Positions 24,046 through 33,369 are shown, counted from the stretch's first letter. The stretch is 40,644 nt of DNA from an uncultured Prevotella sp. (GCA_944319945.1 CALUFN010000020.1:1-40644), one strand, 5' to 3'. Notes: generated by a model not told the origin, from the letters alone. A program made the numbers and translations.

Positions 24046-25029
24046 ATGTTATACGTCACTTTACCTGAAGAAAAGACACGAAAAGCGTCGTTTTATCTGG
24101 CAATGGAGGAGTTCGTGGCCCGCAACGTCCTTGATGACGACTGTCTGTTTTACTGGCAGGTAGAGCCTTCCGTCATCTTCGGCCGCAACCAGCTAATAGG
24201 CAACGAAGTAAACCTTGGATACTGCAAATCACACGCCATAGACATTTTCAGGCGCAAAAGCGGCGGAGGTTGCGTGTATGCCGACAAGAACAATGTAATG
24301 TTCTCGTTCATCACCGGCGAAGAGAACGTAGGGCTTACGTTCAACCGCTACATCAACATGATGGTGCTGATGCTTAAGCGCATGGGGGTAAACGCATCGG
24401 CAACGGGCCGAAACGACATCGTGGTAGACGGAAGGAAAGTGTCGGGCAACGCATTCTACCACATACCGGGACGGAGCATAGTGCACGGGACGATGCTTTA
24501 CGACACCGACATGGACAACATGACACGCAGCATAACCCCGCAGGGCGACAAGCTGAAAAGCAACGGAGTGGAAAGCGTGCGCCAACGAGTGGCCCTCCTG
24601 AAAGACTATGTGGGATTAAGCATTGATGACTTTAAGGCATATATCAAGGAAAATCTTTGTGACGGAGAGCATGCCTTAACCAAGCACGACATCAGCAAAA
24701 TAGAGCGCATAGAGCAAGACGTGTATGCGTCTGACGAGTTCATTTACGGCAAAGACCCACGTTGCGCCGTAACTTGCAAGCGCAGGATAGAAGGCGTAGG
24801 CAACATGGAGGCCCACATGGAGATTAAGGGAGGAAAGATCAAGGACATCAGGCTGAGCGGCGACTTTTTCGCCATAGGGGATATCACGGGTAAAATATGC
24901 GACGGCCTGAAAGGCGTAGAGTATGAGCGCGGAGCTGTGGGCAAGGCCCTACCCGGCCGTCTTGACGACGTAATAATGAACTTGGGCAAGGACGATTTCG
25001 TAAACCTTCTCTTCAACACGAATCATTAA
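24046..25029 (+). CDS. lplA: Lipoate-protein ligase A
   Basis: LplA activates lipoate with ATP and attaches it to lysines of lipoyl domains, here presumably GcvH. The 327-residue length fits a ligase with both catalytic and accessory domains. The catalytic domain shows VIFGRNQL, the lipoate-binding RRKSGGGCVYADKNNVMFSF (the RRxSGGGxVYHD-type motif), GRNDIVVDGRKVSGNAFY with the catalytic lysine, and HGTMLYDTD. The C-terminal part, from about residue 240, is the accessory domain. It heads the glycine-cleavage operon; gcvT starts 17 bp after its stop codon. Confidence 0.94.
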   Translation: MLYVTLPEEKTRKASFYLAMEEFVARNVLDDDCLFYWQVEPSVIFGRNQLIGNEVNLGYCKSHAIDIFRRKSGGGCVYADKNNVMFSFITGEENVGLTFNRYINMMVLMLKRMGVNASATGRNDIVVDGRKVSGNAFYHIPGRSIVHGTMLYDTDMDNMTRSITPQGDKLKSNGVESVRQRVALLKDYVGLSIDDFKAYIKENLCDGEHALTKHDISKIERIEQDVYASDEFIYGKDPRCAVTCKRRIEGVGNMEAHMEIKGGKIKDIRLSGDFFAIGDITGKICDGLKGVEYERGAVGKALPGRLDDVIMNLGKDDFVNLLFNTNH

Positions 25030-25046
25030 CAACCTTATAATAAATT

Positions 25047-26138
25047 ATGGGAAATAAGAAAACTTGTTTACACGACAAACATGTGGCATTAGGAGCCTTG
25101 ATGCAGCCTTTTGCAGGTTATGACATGCCAATCCAGTATTCTTCAATCATAGAAGAGCACAACGCCGTCCGCACAGCATGCGGAGTGTTTGACGTCTCAC
25201 ACATGGGCGAAGCCATAGTTACCGGTCCTGACGCTGAGCGTTACGTCAATCACATCTTCACCAACGACGTCGCCTCAATAAACAACGGCCAAATACTATA
25301 CGGAATGATGCTGTATCCCGACGGAGGTACGGTTGACGACATGCTGGTGTACAAAATGGAGGCCGAACGCTTTTTCATCGTCATCAACGCTTCAAACACA
25401 GACAAGGACATCGCATGGATGAAAGACAACGCCGAAGGATACGACGTAAGCATTGAAGACGCTTCAGAACGCTACGGACAGCTTGCCGTACAAGGGCCCG
25501 ACGCAGAAGCCGTAACCGAGGAAGTACTCGGACTGAAATGCAAGGAACTTGTTTTCTACACTTCAAAAACCATTTGCGTAGACGGCGAGGAAATAATAAT
25601 AAGCCGCACGGGATACACGGGTGAAGACGGCTTTGAGATTTACGCAAGCGCCGACATAATCAGGCTTTACTGGGACAGGTTGATAAACAGCGGACGTTGC
25701 AAGCCCTGCGGCCTGGGTTGCCGTGACACGCTGCGCTTTGAAGTAGGCTTACCCCTATACGGCAACGAGCTAAGCAAAGACATAAGTCCGGTAATGGCGG
25801 GCTTAAGCATGTTCTGCAAACTCGACAAGGCCGAATTTATCGGGAAGGAAGCCGTTGCCGAACAGAAAGCCAACGGCGTAAGGCAAAAAGTTGTAGGCAT
25901 AGAGCTTAACGACCACGCCGTGCCGCGCCACGGATACAGCGTCGTCGTAAACGGCACGGTAATCGGCACGGTTACCACCGGTTACCAGTCGATATCCACG
26001 CATAAGAGCATCTGCATGGCACTCATTGACGCAGCCTACGCAAAACTCGGAACACAAGTGGAAGTGCAAATCCGCAAGAAGACATTCGCCGGAACGGTGG
26101 TAAAGAAAAGATTCTACGACAAACATTATAAGAAATAA
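25047..26138 (+). CDS. gcvT: Glycine cleavage system T protein (aminomethyltransferase)
   Basis: GcvT releases ammonia from the aminomethyl-lipoyl arm of GcvH and transfers the methylene to tetrahydrofolate, making 5,10-methylene-THF. The 363-residue length is standard. The conserved N-terminal segments MPIQYSSIIEEHNAVR and GVFDVSHMGE (with the catalytic aspartate), ISRTGYTGEDGFEIY and the folate-site region GCRDTLRFEVGLPLYG are present. The C-terminal domain contains TTGYQSISTHKSICMAL. It lies between lplA and gcvH (17- and 31-bp gaps). Confidence 0.96.
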   Translation: MGNKKTCLHDKHVALGALMQPFAGYDMPIQYSSIIEEHNAVRTACGVFDVSHMGEAIVTGPDAERYVNHIFTNDVASINNGQILYGMMLYPDGGTVDDMLVYKMEAERFFIVINASNTDKDIAWMKDNAEGYDVSIEDASERYGQLAVQGPDAEAVTEEVLGLKCKELVFYTSKTICVDGEEIIISRTGYTGEDGFEIYASADIIRLYWDRLINSGRCKPCGLGCRDTLRFEVGLPLYGNELSKDISPVMAGLSMFCKLDKAEFIGKEAVAEQKANGVRQKVVGIELNDHAVPRHGYSVVVNGTVIGTVTTGYQSISTHKSICMALIDAAYAKLGTQVEVQIRKKTFAGTVVKKRFYDKHYKK

Positions 26139-26169
26139 AACATAATAACATAAAATAATTTACAAGAAT

Positions 26170-26550
26170 ATGGCAAAAGTTATTGAAGGGCTCTATTATT
26201 CAGAGTCGCACGAGTATGTAAAGGTTGAAAACGGATTCGGCTACATCGGCATAACCGACTACGCCCAAAACGCACTCGGAAACGTTGTATATGTAGACAT
26301 GCCCGACGTTGACGACGAAATTGAAGCCGGCGAGGAGTTCGGAGCAGTTGAAAGCGTCAAGGCTGCAAGCGACCTCATCGCGCCGATAAGCGGTACGGTT
26401 GTGGAAGTCAACGAACAGCTGAACGACTCACCCGAACTTATCAACCAAGACGCATACGCTAATTGGATCATAAAAGTTAAGCTATCTGACGAAAGCGGAC
26501 TTGACAAACTCATGGACGCAAAGGCTTACGAAGAATTTTGCAATAAGTAA
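26170..26550 (+). CDS. gcvH: Glycine cleavage system H protein
   Basis: GcvH is the 126-residue lipoyl carrier that shuttles the aminomethyl group and electrons between the P, T and L proteins. The lipoylated residue is Lys64 in FGAVESVKAASD. The N-terminal SESHEYVKVENG and GITDYAQNALG segments and the C-terminal NWIIKVKLSDE are typical. It is the expected target of the LplA encoded upstream. A stable hairpin follows its stop codon before gcvPA. Confidence 0.97.
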   Translation: MAKVIEGLYYSESHEYVKVENGFGYIGITDYAQNALGNVVYVDMPDVDDEIEAGEEFGAVESVKAASDLIAPISGTVVEVNEQLNDSPELINQDAYANWIIKVKLSDESGLDKLMDAKAYEEFCNK

Positions 26551-26563
26551 CTCTATCATTCAC

Positions 26564-26619
26564 GGTTATACGGTCATGGGAGAAAGCATGGCAAATAGCT
26601 GTCTCATGGCCGTATAACC
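26564..26619 (+). ncRNA. Intra-operon hairpin between gcvH and gcvPA
   Basis: Fifteen-nt arms (26564-26578 and 26605-26619) pair with one G-U wobble around a 26-nt loop. There is no T-run afterwards, so full termination is unlikely. It may be a partial terminator or an RNA-stability element that keeps the upstream gcvT-gcvH message more abundant. Function is inference. Confidence 0.55.
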
Positions 26620-26658
26620 ATATTAACCCAATGACCTTAAATTTAAATTACGACTAAA

Positions 26659-27975
26659 ATGGCTTTTAAATACTTTCCCCATACAGAACAAGACATTAAC
26701 AACATGTTGAGCCGTGTGGGAGTAAAGTCGTTAGACGACTTATATGCCGACGTTCCCGAATCGATACGGCACAAAGGCGATTACGATTTACCTAAGGCAA
26801 TGAACGAAATCGAAATAAGACAATATTTCGACAAGTTATGCCGTAACGACAAACAACTTACATGCTTTGCCGGCGGCGGCGTGTACGACCACTACACACC
26901 ATCGATAATACCTTACATCGTGGAGCGGTCGGAGTTTCTGACAAGCTACACGCCGTATCAAGCTGAGATATCGCAAGGCACCTTACATTATATATTCGAG
27001 TATCAAACAATGATGGCCCGCCTTACGGGCATGCCCATATCAAACGCATCAATGTATGACGGCACTACGGCAACGGCCGAAGCCGTGATAATGGCCGTAG
27101 CCGCAGGAAAGAAAGCCGACACCGTGCTCGTATCTGAGACGGTCGACCCGAAGACGGTAGCCGTAGTAAAGACATACGCCCACTTCCACGGTATTAACAT
27201 CAAACTAATAAGACAAGACAACGGCGTTACGGATATCAACGACATGGAAAACCAGCTTGCGGAAGGTGGCGTGGCCGGCGTCGTGGTACAACAGCCTAAC
27301 AGATATGGAGTAATCGAAGACTATACCGGAGTGTCGGAGACGTGCCATAACGAAAAGGCATTATTAATAATGAACGCCATAGCAGCGGACCTTGCCCTGC
27401 TGAAGACACCCGGCGAATGGGGAGCCGACATTGCCGTAGGCGACGGCCAGTCGCTTGGAATACCAATGTCGTTCGGAGGTCCTTACGTAGGCTACATGTG
27501 CTGCACGGAGAAGCTGATGCGCAAGATGCCCGGACGCATAGTTGGCGAAACACGCGACAGCAACGGCAACCGTGCCTTTGTCCTTACACTGCAAGCCCGC
27601 GAACAACACATCAGAAGGCAAAAAGCCACATCAAACATCTGCTCTAACGAGAGCCTCATGGCCTTATATGTCACCATATACATGTCGGTCATGGGCAAAC
27701 AAGGCCTCAAGGAGGCTGCAAAGCTATCATACGCCGGAGCGCATTACCTTTGCGACGGACTCATAAATACCGGCCGCTTCAAACTCTCTTATGCTCATCC
27801 TTTCTTCAATGAATTTTGCGTAAAATACGACGGCGACACCGATGCGTTACGCAAAAGGCTTGAGGATAACGGCATATTGGGAGGCATTAAAACTGCCGAC
27901 GACGAGATTATGTTCGCAGTAACGGAAAAAAGGACTAACGAAGAAATTGACAAACTCATTGACCTGTGCAAATAA
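26659..27975 (+). CDS. gcvPA: Glycine dehydrogenase (decarboxylating) subunit 1
   Basis: The 438-residue N-terminal half of the P protein, the PLP enzyme that decarboxylates glycine and loads the aminomethyl group onto GcvH. Its conserved N-terminal segment reads FPHTEQDINNML, followed by CFAGGGVYDHYTPS, YTPYQAEISQGTLHYIFEYQTM, NASMYDGTTATAEA and a GDGQSLGIPMSFGGPYVG region. The PLP lysine is not in this subunit. In many bacteria P is a single chain near 950 residues; here it is two genes, with the PLP-binding half encoded next (49-bp gap). Confidence 0.96.
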   Translation: MAFKYFPHTEQDINNMLSRVGVKSLDDLYADVPESIRHKGDYDLPKAMNEIEIRQYFDKLCRNDKQLTCFAGGGVYDHYTPSIIPYIVERSEFLTSYTPYQAEISQGTLHYIFEYQTMMARLTGMPISNASMYDGTTATAEAVIMAVAAGKKADTVLVSETVDPKTVAVVKTYAHFHGINIKLIRQDNGVTDINDMENQLAEGGVAGVVVQQPNRYGVIEDYTGVSETCHNEKALLIMNAIAADLALLKTPGEWGADIAVGDGQSLGIPMSFGGPYVGYMCCTEKLMRKMPGRIVGETRDSNGNRAFVLTLQAREQHIRRQKATSNICSNESLMALYVTIYMSVMGKQGLKEAAKLSYAGAHYLCDGLINTGRFKLSYAHPFFNEFCVKYDGDTDALRKRLEDNGILGGIKTADDEIMFAVTEKRTNEEIDKLIDLCK

Positions 27976-28024
27976 CAATCAGTGACGTTGAATGAGTTTT
28001 CACACCAATTAAATAATAGAGAAC

Positions 28025-29470
28025 ATGAATAATAAACTATATGGGAAACTGATATTCGAGCTTTCACATGAAGGACGTAAGGCATACTCGTTGCCCGAAA
28101 ACACCTTTGGGGAATACGAATTACCAGACGAAATGACGCGCAAGACTGACATGCAGCTGCCTGAATGCGACGAGCTGACCGTAGTGCGCCACTATACTAA
28201 CCTAAGCGGAAACAACTTCGGCGTGGACAACGGCTTCTACCCCTTAGGAAGCTGCACGATGAAATACAATCCGTACATTGACGAAGAGATTGCCGCAAGG
28301 CCTGAATTTACGTCAATCCACCCTGCACAACCGACTGAAACATGCCAAAGCGCATTAGCCGTGTATTATAATCTGCAAAAGTCATTGTCTGAACTGACGG
28401 GCTTAAGCGAGTTCACGCTCAACCCGTTTGCCGGAGCACACGGAGAACTTACAGGACTGATGATTATCAGGGCTTACCACGAGAGCAGAGGTGACGGTAA
28501 ACGCAACAAGGTAATAGTGCCCGACTCGGCGCACGGAACTAATCCGGCATCTGCCGCAGTATGCGGTCTCGAAGTGGTGGAAGTAAAAAGCAAGCATGAC
28601 GGCACGATAGACGTTGAGCACTTGAAGACGCTGCTTGACGACACCATAGCCGCAATCATGATGACCAATCCAAACACTCTCGGCCTGTTTGAACCTGCCA
28701 TACCTGAAATCGCGGAACTCGTGCACGGCTGCGGAGCGTTGCTTTACTACGACGGAGCCAATCTGAATCCGATGCTCGGCGTTTGCCGTCCCGGTGACAT
28801 GGGATTTGACGTAATGCACATCAACCTGCATAAAACATTCTCAACTCCTCACGGTGGCGGAGGCCCAGGTAGCGGTCCGGTAGGCGTGAGAAAGGGACTC
28901 GAACAATTCCTTCCTACGCCCAAAGTGGTCAAGAACGGTGACAAATACGAAATAATCACCAACGATGAGGGAATACACGTAGGAGCTTTTCTCGGAAATT
29001 TCTGCGTCGACGTAAAAGCATACACGTACATACTGACTCTCGGCAAGGAATACATCAAATCGGTAGGTCCTCTCGCCACACTCAACGCAAACTACATAAA
29101 GGAAAGCCTGAAAGACGTTTACGAGTTGCCTATAGAAGGTTTGTGCAAGCACGAGTTCGTATTCAACGGCCTTAAGGACAAGAGTACAGGCGTAACGACG
29201 ATGGACATAGCCAAACGACTGCTCGACTTCGGCTTCCACGCCCCGACAATATATTTCCCGCTCCTATTCCACGAGGCAATGATGATAGAGCCTACAGAGA
29301 ACGAAAGCAAGGAAACAATCGACGGCTTCATCGCCACGATGCGCCAAATAGCTAACGAAGCGGCTACGAATCCGGATATCGTGAAAAGCGCACCGCACAA
29401 CGCCCCAATCGGACGGGTTGACGACGTGCTGGCGGCCAAACACCCCATACTGACTTATCAAAAGGGTTAA
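28025..29470 (+). CDS. gcvPB: Glycine dehydrogenase (decarboxylating) subunit 2
   Basis: The 481-residue C-terminal, PLP-binding half of the P protein. The Schiff-base lysine is Lys270 in HINLHKTFSTPHGGGGPG. Upstream lie YPLGSCTMKYNP and PFAGAHGELTGLM, and the PLP-binding aspartate region LLYYDGANLN. With GcvPA it forms the active heterotetramer. An upstream gap of 49 bp and a following gap of 58 bp to lpd support one transcript. Confidence 0.96.
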   Translation: MNNKLYGKLIFELSHEGRKAYSLPENTFGEYELPDEMTRKTDMQLPECDELTVVRHYTNLSGNNFGVDNGFYPLGSCTMKYNPYIDEEIAARPEFTSIHPAQPTETCQSALAVYYNLQKSLSELTGLSEFTLNPFAGAHGELTGLMIIRAYHESRGDGKRNKVIVPDSAHGTNPASAAVCGLEVVEVKSKHDGTIDVEHLKTLLDDTIAAIMMTNPNTLGLFEPAIPEIAELVHGCGALLYYDGANLNPMLGVCRPGDMGFDVMHINLHKTFSTPHGGGGPGSGPVGVRKGLEQFLPTPKVVKNGDKYEIITNDEGIHVGAFLGNFCVDVKAYTYILTLGKEYIKSVGPLATLNANYIKESLKDVYELPIEGLCKHEFVFNGLKDKSTGVTTMDIAKRLLDFGFHAPTIYFPLLFHEAMMIEPTENESKETIDGFIATMRQIANEAATNPDIVKSAPHNAPIGRVDDVLAAKHPILTYQKG

Positions 29471-29528
29471 ATAAAAACGGATAATAAGTCTGTTACGGCA
29501 AGACAAAACCGTAAAAACGAACAACAAT

Positions 29529-30854
29529 ATGGAAACAGACATAATCATAATAGGCGCAGGCCCGGGCGGATACCACACTGCGGCATACGCCGCGAACAAG
29601 GGCCTGAGCGTCACGATAATCGAAAAGAGCGACGTAGGCGGCACATGCCTGAACCACGGTTGCATACCGACAAAGGCCATGTGTCATGACGCCAGGCTTA
29701 TAGACGCGGCCGTAGGTGTCTGCGGTTCGAGACCTGTCGTTGATTTCAACAAGATAACTGAAAGGAAACGCACCGTAGTGGAAAAGCTGCGCAAAGATGT
29801 CGAATCGCTGATGTCGCAGCCGAAAATAACGTTAGTGCGTGGAAACGCCTGTTTCATCGACGAGCACACCGTTGCAGTCAACGACCAAACATATACGGCA
29901 AACAACATCATCATTGCCACCGGCTCACGCCCCAAGATGCCGCCGATTGAGGGCATAAGCCTGCCGGGCGTGATGACTTCTGAAGAAATGCTTGAGATAA
30001 GGGAGCTGCCTTCATCCTTATGCATTATCGGAGCAGGCGTGATAGGACTCGAATTTGCCTCGATATTCAACAGCTTCGGTTGCCGTGTAACCGTAGTTGA
30101 ATATATGAAAGAATGCCTTCCCCCATACGACGCAGACATATCAAGACGCGTGCGCAAGGCAATGGAACGGCGCGGGGTAGAGTTCATAATGCAAGCCCAA
30201 GTATCATCCGTCAGGCAAGCAAGCGGCACTCTTGAAGTGGGCTACGAGAGCAAGGGCAAGACCGGAACCGTTATGGCTGACAAGGTATTAGTGGCTACGG
30301 GCAGGGCTGCAGCAACTGACGGTCTGTCAATAGAACGTGCCGGCATCACTCTCGATAAAGGACGCATACCCGTTGACGGCAACATGGAGACATGCATAAA
30401 AGGCGTCTATGCCGTAGGCGACGTAAACGGACGCCAGATGCTGGCCCATGCCGCCATAATGCAAGGCATGCGCACTGTGAACCACATCACAGGCGAATCG
30501 GACAACATCAACACCGAACTCATCCCGTCTGCCGTGTTCACCGTGCCTGAAGCTGCCGCTGTCGGACTTACAGAAAGCCAATGCCGCGCTGACGCCATTG
30601 ACTATAAGGTACGTAAGATACCATTCCGTGCCAACGGGCGCGCCGTGGCCGACGAATCAGACGAGGGAATCATCAAATTAATATATGATTCAGACAAACG
30701 TATCTTGGGTTGCCATGCCTGTGGTAATCATTCAGCAGACATCGTTCAAGAGGCAACAGTACTGATGGCTCTGAACTGCACTACCGACAAACTGCGCGAC
30801 ATCACCCACATTCATCCTACAATAGCCGAACTGCTGCACGATGCGGCAGATTGA
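29529..30854 (+). CDS. lpd: Dihydrolipoyl dehydrogenase (L protein)
   Basis: A 441-residue flavoprotein that reoxidises the dihydrolipoyl arm of GcvH and reduces NAD+. The FAD-binding GAGPGGYHTA (residues 9-18), the redox pair Cys40/Cys45 in GGTCLNHGCIPTK, the NAD-binding GAGVIGLEFASIF and the C-terminal HIHPTIAELLHDA with the catalytic His-Glu pair are all visible. It is about 25 residues shorter than the usual 465-475, apparently through shorter loops rather than a truncation. It closes the gcv operon and is followed by a very strong terminator. Confidence 0.95.
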   Translation: METDIIIIGAGPGGYHTAAYAANKGLSVTIIEKSDVGGTCLNHGCIPTKAMCHDARLIDAAVGVCGSRPVVDFNKITERKRTVVEKLRKDVESLMSQPKITLVRGNACFIDEHTVAVNDQTYTANNIIIATGSRPKMPPIEGISLPGVMTSEEMLEIRELPSSLCIIGAGVIGLEFASIFNSFGCRVTVVEYMKECLPPYDADISRRVRKAMERRGVEFIMQAQVSSVRQASGTLEVGYESKGKTGTVMADKVLVATGRAAATDGLSIERAGITLDKGRIPVDGNMETCIKGVYAVGDVNGRQMLAHAAIMQGMRTVNHITGESDNINTELIPSAVFTVPEAAAVGLTESQCRADAIDYKVRKIPFRANGRAVADESDEGIIKLIYDSDKRILGCHACGNHSADIVQEATVLMALNCTTDKLRDITHIHPTIAELLHDAAD

Positions 30855-30879
30855 CGAAAAGCCGGAAATAATTAATCAT

Positions 30880-30938
30880 GACGCAGGCTCTGCATAGGCA
30901 TCATATATTAGACATGATGCCTATGCAGAGCCTGCGTC
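30880..30938 (+). terminator. 25-bp perfect terminator of the gcv operon
   Basis: Perfect arms of 25 nt (30880-30904 and 30914-30938) enclose a 9-nt loop and are followed by GTTTTT. It lies 26 bp after the lpd stop codon. Confidence 0.92.
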
Positions 30939-31270
30939 GTTTTTCGGCATGTATTGTTTAATTTCTGAAATTAACCCATTACGGAATTATGTTCGCTTCG
31001 TTAAAATGGCGCTTCTAATTTGATACATTCCGGCTGCTTTTACTTACGGTTTCAACTTATTCCCGACACGTTTGCAAGAAGCGGTCTTTTACAGCGTAAA
31101 AGGTCATCTTTCAAAAGGCAAAAAGCCATGTTTTGAAGGCTGAAAGGATACCTTTTGAAATGGTAATCATCCGCATGTGCCACTAAAATAATAATTACGT
31201 CAACATGTAAAATTACGTGGGGTATGAATATTGTTCATTAGATTTATTCATATTTCACCGAAAAAATTAC
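30939..31270. other. Intergenic region with repeat array 4
   Basis: No gene is supported. Besides the 22-bp repeat array (31076-31163) it holds a direct repeat of AATTACGT (31193-31200 and 31211-31218, 18 bp apart) upstream of the glycosyltransferase promoter box. I see nothing else. Confidence 0.4.
31076..31163. repeat. 22-bp-period dyad repeat, array 4 (4 units)
   Basis: Units start at 31076, 31098, 31120 and 31142. The last is the best match (GAAAGGATACCTTTT); the others are diverged but keep the register. Some spacers are themselves complementary around the third unit (TTCAAAA with TTTTGAA). Confidence 0.75.
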
Positions 31271-31278
31271 TACTTTTG
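31271..31278 (+). promoter_or_regulatory. -7 promoter box for the glycosyltransferase pair
   Basis: TACTTTTG followed by C lies only 4 bp before the ATG at 31283. This fixes the start there rather than at the earlier in-frame ATG (31217) and implies an almost leaderless mRNA. Confidence 0.65.
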
Positions 31279-31282
31279 CACT

Positions 31283-32236
31283 ATGAGCGCAAACAAACGT
31301 CCGTTAATAAGTTTCATAATTACATATTACAACCTGCCGACAGACATGCTTGTAAAATGTACGGACAGCATCTTAGCCTTACCGTTAGGAAATGACGATA
31401 GGGAAATAATCCTCATTGACGACGGCTCTGACACCAGCCCGCTTAACGCCCTTGACGAGCGTAACAAGCTAATCAAATACATCAGGCAACAGAATGCCGG
31501 ACTGAGCGCAGCAAGAAATAAGGGAATAGAAGCTGCACAAGGTGACTACATACAGTTCGTAGACGGTGACGACATGCTTCTAACCGAACCTTACAAGCAA
31601 TGCCTGGACATAATCAGACAAGACAAGCCCGACATGTTGATGTTTAAGATGACGAACGACAATAAACATTATCATATCGACGAAGGCCACAACCTGCGGA
31701 CAAACGGGGCACAATACATGACAAGGCACAACCTGCGTGCGTCTGCCTGCGGATACGTATTCAAGCGGAACATATTAAACGGCTTACGCTTCACCATAGG
31801 CATATTGCATGAGGACGAGGATTTCACACCCCGGTTGATGCTTAACGCAAACAGTCTTTACGTGATAAGAACTACGGCGTACTTTTACAGGGAAAGGCGT
31901 TCATCAATCACCCACAGCATCGACGAGACATCGGTATCAAAAAGACTTGACGACGTAAACGGCATAATAACAAGCCTGAGCTGCACGGCCGAAAAACTTA
32001 ACGGAGCTAAAAAAGACGCACTGGAACGGCGAACCGCCCAGCTGACTATGGATTATATATACAACACCATTAGACTGACAAAATCGTCAGCCGGGCTTGA
32101 AGCAAGACTCGACAAACTTAAGGCGGGCGGTTTGTTTCCGCTACCCAAACGATATTACACGTTAAAATACTTCTTATTCAGAAGTATGACAACAAACAAA
32201 ACTACAAGAAGAATCCTTAAACACCTTTTAAGCTAA
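31283..32236 (+). CDS. Family 2 glycosyltransferase
   Basis: A 317-residue GT-A-fold glycosyltransferase. The nucleotide-sugar domain begins LISFIITYYNLP and includes EIILIDDGSDTS, NAGLSAARNKGIEAAQG and the DxD-type metal site in FVDGDDML. The C-terminal region (about 200-317) is helical, basic and without membrane segments. An in-frame ATG at 31217 would add 22 residues across the promoter box and is rejected. A second glycosyltransferase follows by 23 bp; together they suggest surface polysaccharide or glycan synthesis. Donor and acceptor are unknown. Confidence 0.88.
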   Translation: MSANKRPLISFIITYYNLPTDMLVKCTDSILALPLGNDDREIILIDDGSDTSPLNALDERNKLIKYIRQQNAGLSAARNKGIEAAQGDYIQFVDGDDMLLTEPYKQCLDIIRQDKPDMLMFKMTNDNKHYHIDEGHNLRTNGAQYMTRHNLRASACGYVFKRNILNGLRFTIGILHEDEDFTPRLMLNANSLYVIRTTAYFYRERRSSITHSIDETSVSKRLDDVNGIITSLSCTAEKLNGAKKDALERRTAQLTMDYIYNTIRLTKSSAGLEARLDKLKAGGLFPLPKRYYTLKYFLFRSMTTNKTTRRILKHLLS

Positions 32237-32259
32237 CGACCCCGATTAATATCTACAAC

Positions 32260-33369
32260 GTGAAAATACTGTTATTAGGCGAATACAGCAACGTACATGC
32301 CACGCTTGCGGAAGGATTGCGGCAGCTGGGACATACGGTAACCGTCGCATCAAACGGCGACTTTTGGAAGGACTATCCGGCAGACATCTCATTAAAACGC
32401 ACGCCGGGCAAAATTGGCGGTATGATGTTCATGCTGAGATTAGCCGGAGTGTTGCACAAACTTAAGGGCTACGACATAGTACAATTAATTAATCCGATAT
32501 TCATGGAGCTAAAGGCCGAACGCCTTTTCAAGATATTCGATTACATAAAAAGGAATAATAAGGCAGTCATACTGGGAGCCTTCGGCATGGATTGGGCGTG
32601 GGTGCATACGTGCACATACGAAAAGCCTTTAAGGTACAGCGACTTCAATATCGGCGAGACGCGACGGACGAATAAGGACGCAATACGCGAACAGGCCGAC
32701 TGGCTTGGCACTGCGAAGGAACTGCTAAACCGTAAGATAGCTGCGGAATGCGACAGGATTGTAGCAGGATTATATGAATATTGGGTATGTTACGACTATC
32801 TGTATAAGGACAAGACCACATTCGTCCCCTTCCCCATCAAGGCACATGAAACGAAAGCCGTATCAAAAAACAAGAAACTGAAAATATTCATCGGGATTAA
32901 CAAAACCCGAAACGAATATAAGGGCACGGACATAATGCTGAAAGCAGCCGAAGACGTAGAAAGGGCGTATCCCGACAAAATAGAACTGATAAAAGCCGAA
33001 TCCGTTCCATTTAACATCTATCAGAAAATGATGGACGGCAGCGATGCGATATTAGACCAACTGTATAGCTATACGCCCGCGATGAACGCGCTGCTTGCGA
33101 TGTCGAAGGGAATAATATGCATAGGCGGAGGCGAGGAGGAACAATACGGCATAATACATGAAGACAAATTACGCCCGATAATCAACGTAACACCTGACTA
33201 TCAAAGCGTTTACGAAAACATCAAGCGCTTGGCTACCGCATCCGACGAGGAAATAATCAACCTGAAACAACAAAGCATCAAATATGTCGCCAAGCATCAT
33301 AACTACATAAAAGTGGCAAAACAATATTCCAACTTATATGAAGCGGTGCTGTCAAATAAGACGAAATGA
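32260..33369 (+). CDS. GT-B-type glycosyltransferase
   Basis: A 369-residue protein that begins with GTG and the typical N-terminal Rossmann motif KILLLGEYSNVHATLAEGLRQLGH. The C-terminal half resembles GT4-like domains: LKIFIGINKTRNEYKGTDIML, then DGSDAILDQLYSYTPAMNALLAMSKGI and a Glu-rich GGGEEEQYG where the donor-binding glutamates are expected. It follows the family 2 enzyme by 23 bp and ends at a terminator shared with the convergent glycosyltransferase gene. Specificity is unknown. Confidence 0.82.
   Translation: MKILLLGEYSNVHATLAEGLRQLGHTVTVASNGDFWKDYPADISLKRTPGKIGGMMFMLRLAGVLHKLKGYDIVQLINPIFMELKAERLFKIFDYIKRNNKAVILGAFGMDWAWVHTCTYEKPLRYSDFNIGETRRTNKDAIREQADWLGTAKELLNRKIAAECDRIVAGLYEYWVCYDYLYKDKTTFVPFPIKAHETKAVSKNKKLKIFIGINKTRNEYKGTDIMLKAAEDVERAYPDKIELIKAESVPFNIYQKMMDGSDAILDQLYSYTPAMNALLAMSKGIICIGGGEEEQYGIIHEDKLRPIINVTPDYQSVYENIKRLATASDEEIINLKQQSIKYVAKHHNYIKVAKQYSNLYEAVLSNKTK

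Noticed and set aside
31217-31282. N-terminal extension of the family 2 glycosyltransferase
   Set aside because: The extension overlaps the -7 promoter box and adds residues that precede the usual family N-terminus; the start at 31283 is preferred.
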